The notes under the pieces are model-generated. The model was not told the DNA's origin, ran no database searches, and worked only from the letters and a program-made list of their open reading frames with translations. From positions 62,001 through 126,000 of the forward strand of contig MQVO02000045.1 in the NCBI GenBank assembly GCA_001986395.2: a stretch of 64,000 nt of DNA, in the 5' to 3' direction. Of this stretch, positions 56,031 through 64,000 are shown piece by piece (positions within the stretch are counted from its first letter, which is position 1; every line of letters begins with the position of its first letter). The stretch is from Irpex lacteus (taxonomy: Eukaryota; Basidiomycota; Agaricomycetes; Polyporales; Irpicaceae). Made by a program: the position numbers and the translations under genes.

Positions 56031-57725
56031 CTACTCCTCCTTCTCCATCCTTACAGTCCCCATGGACTCCGTTCCAGCCCTGGTCTGCAAAGACCGGAGA
56101 TGAATCTCCGTATCAAACCTTTCTTCGCTGTCAGTCCCGCTACCCTTGGTCGTCTTGCCCAACACCCCGCTCTCAAGACCCTCCATATCTCTCCAGCCTA
56201 TTGATGGGACTGTCACGGTGTCATTCGTGGTGGCAGTAGCAGCTCGACGCCCTGGGATGCGGGTGTTATCAAAGTTGATGGTGGTCAGCGCCGTGGTGTT
56301 GCCCTCCTTGTCGAGCATGAAGCATTGGGTATGTACGAGGATGACGACGATAGTCGGGTAGAGACCCTATGAACCAACGAGTTGGGTGAGTCCGCCTTCC
56401 GGAAATTTGTGGTCATTACTTACGACAATGGTGCTGGTTTGGAAGTCGTACACCTCAAGGGCGAAGTCTAACCGGGGGTTCTTGTTGATTGCACCGTCCA
56501 GTACACCAATGTTGAGCAGCACCTCGGCAAGCTACGTGTTGACCGATTAGAATATGCGCTATATATTCATGGATTATAGTGGACTAGACTTACGAAAAAT
56601 AGCGTGTAAAGGAGCCCCGTATCGACCAGTATGAGCATAGCTTTGTTTGCTGGAGAGCGGTTTCGCAAATCAGTCATGAATGACTTGACCATTCGTCGAT
56701 ACATCCTATGACAAAGCAACCACAATGTGAGCTACAACCCAGTTACAGAAATATGTTGTTTAGGCTCACCATGTTTTGATGCCTATCATGAGTGTGGAAA
56801 CAGCGGCTGTCACGAACTGAGCCCAGTACGCAGCCGACTGGATGTTTCGACAGAACGCCGGGTGCTCAAATTGACCGAAGGAAACATCTGCATCTGAACG
56901 AGCAGCGCAATAGCTCAATAGGAACGTCAGAACTAGTTGAAATATAGTGTCAGCTTGGAGGTTCATCAACTTTCTCTGTCAAATAAGCAGTACTCACTGA
57001 CGGAGACAAACCAAGTTGTGCATGGAATCAACATGAAGAAACGGTCTCGTCCATGAGACCAGAACGCCTGGACACGCCACAACACGATTGCATCTCCAAG
57101 GATCGTCTGTAACAGTAGATCCACCGATCATTTAGTATTCCCTCAGATGTTATTCAGGATGTAAAGTGACGTACCATGAATGCGTAAAGGGCGTCGACTG
57201 CAAGTGACAGCTTGAGCACCGAGTCGGTTGATTTGGTGTAGCGCTCATCGAGCGTGTCCGGATGAGTGTCGATGAGTGTCGTGTTGAGTTCCGCGACAAC
57301 GTTCCTGACGTCCATTACCCAGAGAGTAATGTCCATGAGGTACATAAGGAGGACAAGAATCCACATTACAAAGGACGATTTATTTCGGCGTCGATCTTTG
57401 TGGCTGTTATCGCGTCCCACCACCAATACACGGTCAGCCACCAAGCCCTGACGGAGGTGCACGTAGTGCACTAAGCCAGATAAGATTGACGTACAGCAAG
57501 ATAGTTCCGGCTTTTACAACCAGAATGGTGTAAATAGCTGCCAAAAACGCGATCGAGGAGAAACATGCGTCAGCACTCGATCACTCACTAAACATGCGAG
57601 TTGAATACACTCGATCGGAGCTACTTACCTACGAACCATGTCTCAACAACAACCGAGACAAACGAGCGCAAAACATCGGTTCCAATGCTCTGCAGAATCG
57701 CAATATCCGAGCTTGAGGACGCCAT
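56031..57725 (-). CDS. Multi-helix membrane protein, Agaricomycete-specific type
   Basis: Seven-helix-like integral membrane protein of unknown function. Exons by splice signals from the ATG at 57725: MASSSSDIAILQSIGTDVLR, SFVSVVVETWFV joined to AIYTILVVKAGTILL, RRRNKSSFVMWILVLLMYLM, DITLWVMDVRNVVAEL, LAVDALYAFMTILGDAIVLW, RVQAFWSHGRDRFFMLIPCT, LVLTFLLSYCAARSDADVSF, AAYWAQFVTAAVSTLMIGIK, MYRRMVKSFMTDLRNRS, AMLILVDTGLLYTLFFLAEV and GLYPTIVVILVHTQCFMLDK. It has a hydrophilic C-terminal tail of about 85 residues with Thr/Ser and charged residues. The GD-x-IVLWR loop (GDAIVLWRVQAFW) is a hallmark of this fungal family. It resembles but is distinct from the DUF6534-like gene at 12314. A receptor-like role is speculation. 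Confidence 0.72.
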
Positions 57726-59243
57726 AGCTTGGTGGCACTGGCACTTGAAGGAGCAAACGCAGACGTCGCCAAAGCGGCCCTGACGGTTTCCTTACATACA
57801 AAAGCTGCAGGGGGGGGGCACGTCCAAGTCACGGGAGCTATTTCCACTAAAGCTTTCCGCGAATGAATGAGTGGTGATGGGGAAGATGATGATGAACTCG
57901 GAGAAGCAGCGGTGCTGTCATACGAACAATCGACCAGCGCGCTCTGAATTATCGTATTCTAGATCTTCCCTGCTTGTCCGTGATATGCGTGGGGTGCGAA
58001 AGGAGGGATAGCGGAGGGAGAGGCTACGATCTGCGAGTATCGAAGCCTCAGCATGAATGAGCGTTCTCACAAAACGCCCCCAGATACGTATGGATCTGTC
58101 AAGGTTGCTATATCACATCCATGTCAAACTGCCCTGGAAATGACAGCGTGCGATAACATATTGAAGCATATCCGCAGCTCCTTACCAGAAATATCCGCTG
58201 AACAAGCGTCGTTGGATTCTCTACCTCTGCGAATTCAACAGCATAGCTGTGAACAAATTCAGCGAGTCGAAGAAGATGCGTATACATAAATACCTTCAAT
58301 GGGATGTATACACATCTGCGTTCTGGCGACGGGTCCAGAGGCGCATGATCGCTATCAGCGTCATCCTGAATGATAAATGAAATCTCAGAGCTGTGCACAT
58401 GTTTTTCAAAGATTATGGCATTATAACGAACCTTACGCCACTCGTGGCATGTCAAGAGGGCTCTATAGCAACACACTAAGTATGACGGGGAACAAAGCAA
58501 AGCAGACAACTTGAGCATATTGTGTCGCCTCAAACTTGTCTTATAGGGCACATAACGTCTTGTAAACATAAAGTACTGGAGCTTGAGATTTTGTCGTTGT
58601 GCCGCCTGACCACTTAAAAGGAAAACTCGGGCTCGAGTTAGCCCACCGGCTGTCGTTGAACGATTACGACTTGCTGTCGATCGGTTGGATCCTGGGACTT
58701 GAACGTTGAACTTCCGCTGCCAAGACACCGAGTACTATAGAGTACTCAGCGCTCACCATTCGTTGCGTGTATTGGCAGAACTTGGCTATCAATGAGCAGG
58801 CTACTCATGATCACAGGAACTGTTGGCTGGCGATCTACCATCACGGAAGAGTTAGCACCTCTGGAGAAAGTTTGTTGATACGAGAGAGGTCTATTCATAG
58901 GAAGGCAGGAGGGTATAGATACCATAGGAGAAGGCCGCTCGTTCCTGTCGATCACCTTGATTCACCTGTCTCGTCATATTCTTCGTCATGATACGCATCC
59001 TGCATTCCTGTGGAAAAACCACGAGCACGCGCGCTCGACGCTCAACACCAACATGCACACAAAAAACAAAGATTCTTCAATTGATCTATCAAACCAAACC
59101 TATTCGTATGCTAGGGTACGTTACCGGCGACCACGGACCTCGAGACCTTAGGAGTCCACGAGGCCCGGAAATTGCTTTGATTTCTTCATCCTGAATTCGC
59201 ATCTTCTCATATTGATATCCATCCTTCTTCAAGTCTGTACGTC
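57726..59243. other. Intergenic region with one unrecognised frame
   Basis: Contains a G-homopolymer of about nine to ten bases at 57810-57819 and the unrecognised minus-strand frame at 58108-58572. Nothing else is supported. Confidence 0.4.
58108..58572 (-). CDS. Hypothetical open frame, unrecognised
   Basis: The first ATG at about 58572 opens roughly 154 codons (MFTRRYVPYKTSLRRHNML and on, ending PGQFDMDVI). The frame is open further upstream without an ATG, to about 58728. No domain, signal peptide or clear helix is seen. The length is somewhat above chance expectation, but there is no splice or promoter support. It may be a decayed gene. Confidence 0.2.
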   Translation of the reverse strand, partial: FMFTRRYVPYKTSLRRHNMLKLSALLCSPSYLVCCYRALLTCHEWRKVRYNAIIFEKHVHSSEISFIIQDDADSDHAPLDPSPERRCVYIPLKVFMYTHLLRLAEFVHSYAVEFAEVENPTTLVQRIFLVRSCGYASICYRTLSFPGQFDMDVI

Positions 59244-62014
59244 TTATTCTTGCACTTCAACGTAGTTGGCTGTTCAACGCCATGACGTTAGAACACCGAA
59301 CAGTCTGTTAAGAAAGAGAGAGAAGACCAAAGAACGTACCCGGGAACAGTCCAACATTGCCGTGTTGATCTTTGCCTTGCCACCAGTCATCTGCGACAGC
59401 TTCAATCTCAACGATACGATCGCCTTCGCGCAACGTCAGTTCATTATCCTCAGCGGCCTCATAACTGGTGAGCGCGATCGAATGTCAGAATCTATTCTTC
59501 TTAGAAGGTCACTGATGAGAATATGAGAGCTTACTCGTATAGTGCGATGGCAGTAACGCCTGTTTCTGGTTCTGGAGCTGGCGGAGGCGGTGGGGGAGGC
59601 GGGGGAGGGGGAGGAGCCGCCTCCGCAGCTGCCGCGACAGGGGGCTAGATTTAGTACCATCACATTAGCATATTCAAGGTCATGATATATTACCAATTGA
59701 ATGGTATGACGTACGGGAGGCGGAGGCGGAGGAGGGGGAGGAGGGGGAGGAGGCGAGGCGGGAGGCTCAGCAGCAGCGTCTTCGATGCTCTCCACGATTT
59801 CCACATAATTGGCTACAAAGAGAGGAGAAATATCAGCGTCCCGCCCGCACACGCAGCATGAGAGAGAAGTCGACTCACCGGGGAACAACCCGCTTCGAGT
59901 TCCGTCAGCGCTGACGCCGGACCACCAGCCTTCATCCAGCTGCTCGATCTGCTCGATGACTTCGCCTTCTGTGAGTGACAGTTCATTTTCCTCCGCAGCC
60001 TAGGGCGCAAGACAGCAACGTCAGATTCTGTTGTTTTGGAACTTGAAGATTTCATATGTCGCAGACGTACCTCGTAGTCAAATTGGACTATCGCACAGAC
60101 GCCTTTACCGTGCACGGGGCCGTGAGCAGCGGGCGTAGCCTCAACTTCCTGGGCGACCTCTGGTTCAGGCTCGGGTTCAGGTGCGGGCGGAGGAGCCACA
60201 ACAGCGAAGGCCGCAGGGGGAGGAGGTGGAGGCGGTGGAGGCGGCGGCGGCTATGATGGTAGCTCAATACCTAGTTCATCAAAGAGGACAATGTAACTCA
60301 CAGGAGGCGCGCTTTCCGCATCGAGCACGGGTTCTTGCTCATATGTAGGTGCAGGCGGCGGGGGAGGTGGTGGCGGCGGCGGTGGTGGGACCGCCTCTAC
60401 AGCAGACACCACCGGCCTACTAGCTGCAGGCGGGGGAGGAGGCGGAGGCTACAATACAGACATTGTGAATAGGGATGACGTGTATGGGTGGAGGGCAAAC
60501 TTACAGGCGGGGCATACTCTTCTTCTTCTGGCTCGGGTACCACCGGTCTGCTTGCCGCAGGGGAGGGGGAGGGGGAGCCTAGCATACAATATATTATAAA
60601 CAAAGACTTCGAGCGTGAGCACTTATTGAAACGTACAGGAGGAGCATATTCTTCTTCCTCATGCTCTGCAGCCACAGCTGCAACTGGCGGGGGAGGCGGA
60701 ACTCCACCAAAGGATCTCGGAGTAGCAGCAGGTACAGAGGACGTGTGATACGAGGCTGCCTTGCTTCTGGCTTCTTCCTCTTGGGCCTGTTGCTTCGCCA
60801 ACGCCTGCCGTTCACTCCAGGTAAGCTTCTTGGCACCTCCACCAACGTGCGAAGGGCGCGATTGAACGGTTTCAGCCTGTGCTTGGGCCTCGCGAGCTGC
60901 GAAGGGATTGACCAGCTTCTTGGGTTGCAGTTTAATGGGAGTGTAAGCTGTTCCAACAGGACCAATGCGGTCATCTTCATCTGGTTTCGTTGGAGTGTTG
61001 GACACCGGAGGCGCGGGCGGAGGTACTACAGCCTGTAGGCCATGATTCTCAGACTGAATCTTGAAATGATAACACTCAGACTTACGGCTGGGGTAGGAGT
61101 TGGTCTCGCAGCCGAAACAACAGGAGGACGTGCGGCAGCAGGGGGAGGGGGAGGCTTTGTAGGAGCAGCTGGCGCTCCCCACGCATCATCTGGTGCAGAG
61201 GCTCTGTTGACAGTTGAATTGGAATGGAATCCTGCAGGCGCCGCGGAAGGCGCAAACCGATGTGCCGCGGGAACAGGCCGTGCAGCTGCAGGAGGAGGAG
61301 GAGGGTGTGCCTGGTGCGAAGGAGCAGCAGCACTGCGCCTTAACGCATCCAAGTCAGGTTTACCGATGGGCACGTAGTTCGTCCCTACCGGCGCGATGGG
61401 CTCGAATTTCCGAGCCGTCTCCTTGTGAGCAGAGTACTTAGCACCGGAAGCAGCTTCAACTCGCGACATGATGAGTGCTGGGCTAACATCGGACTACAAT
61501 TATAAGTAAGCTTCTCATTCGCTGGAGCCGTAGTATGACACACCTCATTCCGAGCACTGATGACGACGTGTGTGGCACGCAGGTAGTTCTCCACCGCTCT
61601 TGAATGGCTGTAGAACAACCCCTTCCTGGCCTCTGGCACACCATCTCCGCACCAGTTTATGAGAACGAACTTCGGTAATGTGCTCTGATACAATGTCATC
61701 AGTGTCAACGCCTATGTCAATCAAATCAGTAGCTGTATGCTTGCGTACATTGGGATCCTGAACACGCGCGAACGCATACTGCATTCTACGCAATATTAGT
61801 GAGGTGGCGCATGTATTCAGGCATTCAAGACTTACCTTCCATCTGAGAACTCCTCTTCCAACTCCTCCAGACCACCATTACCTGTCGACTGCACCTTCAA
61901 GTCGTTCGTACCCTTCTCATACGTGAAGACTGCCCAGTCAATATTCCGTGCATTCAAGACATCTTGGTATGCTCTTGCAATTTCTTGGCTAGATAGATTT
62001 ACTTGCAGTGACAT
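59244..62014 (-). CDS. Abp1/drebrin-like actin-binding protein (ADF-H, proline-rich, two SH3)
   Basis: Cortical actin-patch protein that binds F-actin and recruits endocytic and Arp2/3 regulators. From the ATG at 62014: ADF-H domain (MSLQVNLSSQEIARAYQDVL, AVFTYEKGTNDLKVQSTGNG, FVLINWCGDGVPEARKGLF, VENYLRATHVVISARNE, ALIMSRVEAASGAKYS), then the Abp1-type motifs PVGTNYVPIGKPDLDALRR and PVGTAYTPIKLQPKKLVNPF, a charged KLTWSERQALAKQQAQEEEA segment, several polyproline tracts separated by acidic EEEEYAPP repeats, SH3-1 (AIVQFDYEAAEENELSLTEG, WWSGVSADGTRSGLFPANYV) and SH3-2 (VTAIALYEYEAAEDNELTLR, WWQGKDQHGNVGLFPANYV). A last small exon gives ANYVEVQE, ending at 59244. Introns fall inside the proline tracts, so repeat expansion could have shaped the linker. 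Intact housekeeping gene. Confidence 0.9.
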
Positions 62015-62325
62015 TCAGAGACTTGAGGGTACGCGTAATAGAATGAGATGGATGTGTGGAGGTAAAAGGCGTCCTGTAGCACAGCCAAGATGATGTCAGA
62101 TAAGCGGCTTTGTTGAGCTTCTTATTAGACATGTTACCGTGAGAACCTAAGTTAGTTATCCCGTTAGTAATTCATCGCTAGCTAGTTTACTAGCTACACA
62201 ATAGAGACCACCGACGTTTTCGAGTTCGGCCGACATCATCCTCCCTTTGACCATCATCATAAACGTCGTCTTCTATAATCTACTTCTCACAGCGAAGACG
62301 GAAGAGCACCAAAGCAATAAATGGT
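62015..62325. promoter_or_regulatory. Shared promoter region of a divergent pair
   Basis: 311 bases between the start codons of the Abp1-like gene and the mitochondrial carrier, which point away from each other. There is a short repetition of TAGCTAGTTTACTAGCTA (near 62177-62194, a near-palindrome). No clear TATA box. Confidence 0.4.
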
Positions 62326-63668
62326 ATGTCCTCTGGAGATGGAGGTTCAGGTAAGTTTGTCTATTTAGTCACCGTCTCAATACGAGTGACCAAACACTGT
62401 AATGCAGTCGCCCTCGACCCGAGGATTGACCTCTTTGCGGGTTCCGTAGCAGGTAGCTGGTATTTCTCTACTTATAACTGCTTCAAGGTCTCACAAATAC
62501 AACAGGAATCGCTGCCCTCACAGTTGGCTTTCCATTCGACACGGGTCAGTTGGTCTGCATGAACTGACCGCGCCGTCATCCGTATGTCTTTACTAACATC
62601 AGAATCCACTGTGTGTTTAGTGAAGGTACGCCTACAGAATCCAGAGTTTGCGTCACGCTACCGCTCCGTTTGGCATGCTTTCAAAACTATCGTCCGTGAA
62701 GAACGCGTCCATGGTCTCTTTAGGGGAATAACGTCCCCTTTGGTACGTCCACCACTCGTGTATATCTTATAGCGTATCTCACCGCCACTCCCCAATCCTC
62801 GTATATTTAGCTTACAACGGCTCCACTGAACGGCGTGGTGTTTGCAGGCTATGGAGCACTGCTCAAGGCGCAGCTGCGTAATGCTACTGATGAGCCACGA
62901 ATCAGCCAGGTGACACTTGCAGGCATAGGAACTGGCATCATGGCATCGTACGTCCTGTTCACAGCACCTTAACTGACGATCGTAACAACTTCCCGAAGTC
63001 TAGTCACCTCACCAACCGAGCTGATTAAAATTCAGCAACAATCTATCCGCACACCTACTGGAGGGACTGCACCAACGGTTCAGGAAGTAGCCCTTGATAT
63101 ATGGCGACGTCGTGGTATTCGAGGCATCTTCCGCGGAATAACGGCCACAGCTATTCGAGAAACTGGTTACGGAGCGTACTTTGGCGTGTATGAGGGAACA
63201 CTAATGCTACTGTCGTCTCGAAAAGCCTCCTATGATACTGCAGACGATGAGCCCGTGGACCATACTTCGCTACATTCTGAAGCTGCTTCCTCCAAGAAGC
63301 ACCACTCGTATCCGGCCTTGCTTCTTGCGGGTGGATTGGCTGGCGTCGCAAGCTGGGTGGTCACATTCCCGTTCGATGTCGTTAAGACGAGGGTTCAGTC
63401 CAGCATGGTTACTACAGCGGAAAATCCGTATCGGAACACTCTGTCGACCATCGTCAATTCGTACCGGCAAGAAGGTTTCGGTGTGTTCTTCCACGGGTTA
63501 AAACCGACGTTGATACGGTACGTTCGTGCGCCAATCACTTACGCGAGCTGCGAACCCTGCCTTCTGGTCTCCATGAGCTCCGCTGATTTGGTACTCTTGT
63601 ATAGGGCAATCCCGGTCAATATGGTGACTTTCGCCACGTTTGAGACTATAGTGCGTGCTTTGCCGTAG
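62326..63668 (+). CDS. Mitochondrial carrier family protein (SLC25)
   Basis: Inner mitochondrial membrane transporter with the three-repeat SLC25 fold. From ATG 62326: MSSGDGGS spliced to VALDPRIDLFAGSVAG, then IAALTVGFPFDT joined to VKVRLQNPEF (first P-x-D-x-x-K motif), LFRGITSPL, ATAPLNGVVFAGYGALLK, LVTSPTELIKIQQQS (second, PTELIK), GIFRGITATAIRETGYGAYF, then LAGGLAGVASWVVTFPFDVV continuing into KTRVQSS (third, PFDVVK), FFHGLKPTLIR and AIPVNMVTFATFETIV. A charged insertion (DTADDEPVDHTSLHSEAAS) separates repeats 2 and 3. The motif set fits the carnitine/basic-amino-acid branch of the family, but the substrate cannot be assigned from this alone. About six introns; stop at 63666-63668. Intact. 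Confidence 0.85.
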
Positions 63669-64000
63669 CCGACTGGTACTCAAGATGTTGGCATGGCACA
63701 GATAACTCTTCGCTCGAGTTCTCAAAATGCGCTTTTATGGTAGATTGTAGGATAAGCTCTCGCTAATGGCATTCGCACTAATGACGAACTATACGTATCC
63801 TTCAGTGTCAGTAGTGGCGAGGAGTGAGCGCTAGTGAGCCTTTTGGTAAGCGCCATTAAACCGGCGATCAACGGCATGCAGGTACCTTCCCCAAAGGGCA
63901 GGTATGGTTAAAGCTCAGCGCTTAGCGCTCTGTTACGAGCAGCAGCGAGCGTATTCCACCCTTCTTCCCGAACGACAACACTCTACTCCTTCTACGAACC
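63669..64000. other. Window end, 3' of mitochondrial carrier
   Basis: No gene or repeat apparent in the last 330 bases. Confidence 0.4.

Noticed and set aside
57810..57819. G homopolymer as a regulatory or quadruplex element
   Set aside because: A single G run does not make a quadruplex, and run length is unreliable in such tracts.

Overview
The window reads as nuclear DNA of a basidiomycete fungus, most likely Agaricomycetes. Most genes carry several short introns (about 45-80 bases, GTRNGT donors, CTNAY branch sites). The gene families are typical of mushroom-forming fungi: large intronless F-box proteins, a Plavaka-type transposase, DUF6534-like seven-helix proteins, BTB singletons and a fungal purine nucleoside permease. 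I see no bacterial, organellar or viral sequence. All calls come from reading translations and splice signals by eye; no database search was run.

Layout. 1.4-5.4 kb: two tandem F-box genes, the second with a G-run frameshift. 5.8-7.7 kb: a secreted FAD oxidoreductase with a GC-AG intron, a 15-base microexon and one apparent C-run frameshift. 7.9-9.5 kb: a decayed 6-phosphogluconate dehydrogenase (minus). 9.9-11.7 kb: a third F-box gene of the first family (minus). 12.3-14.6 kb: a many-exon membrane protein (minus). 14.9-22.9 kb: a two-gene Plavaka/CACTA-type transposon with shared words in both flanks, followed by a tRNA-like B box and a GTAAGTAAC minisatellite. 23.5-26.0 kb: GH27 alpha-galactosidase (minus). 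26.8-30.9 kb: a second F-box pair, each starting with a 5-base microexon. 31.4-36.4 kb: an IBtk-like ankyrin/RCC1/BTB protein. 38.1-41.3 kb: a PHO84-type phosphate transporter with a long N-terminal extension. 41.9-45.3 kb: a single-pass membrane protein and a purine nucleoside permease, divergent. 47.0-49.0 kb: FAD monooxygenase. 49.2-51.9 kb: gene fragments and a sixth F-box gene. 52.9-55.5 kb: two tandem BTB genes. 56.0-57.7 kb: another multi-helix membrane protein. 59.2-62.0 kb: an Abp1/drebrin-like actin-binding protein. 62.3-63.7 kb: a mitochondrial carrier.

How the genes fit together. Nine loci (six F-box, two BTB, one IBtk-like) belong to families that recruit substrates to cullin-RING ubiquitin ligases, and most are tandem copies, so much of the window is a birth-and-death region for such adaptors. 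Housekeeping genes (Abp1, carrier, phosphate transporter, IBtk-like) look intact. Defects cluster in accessory genes (F-box copy 2, 6PGDH copy, FAD oxidoreductase, transposase). Several defects are one-base changes in homopolymers, so assembly error must be excluded before the F-box copy, the oxidoreductase or the transposase is called dead. The 6PGDH copy has independent nonsense codons and is a convincing pseudogene.
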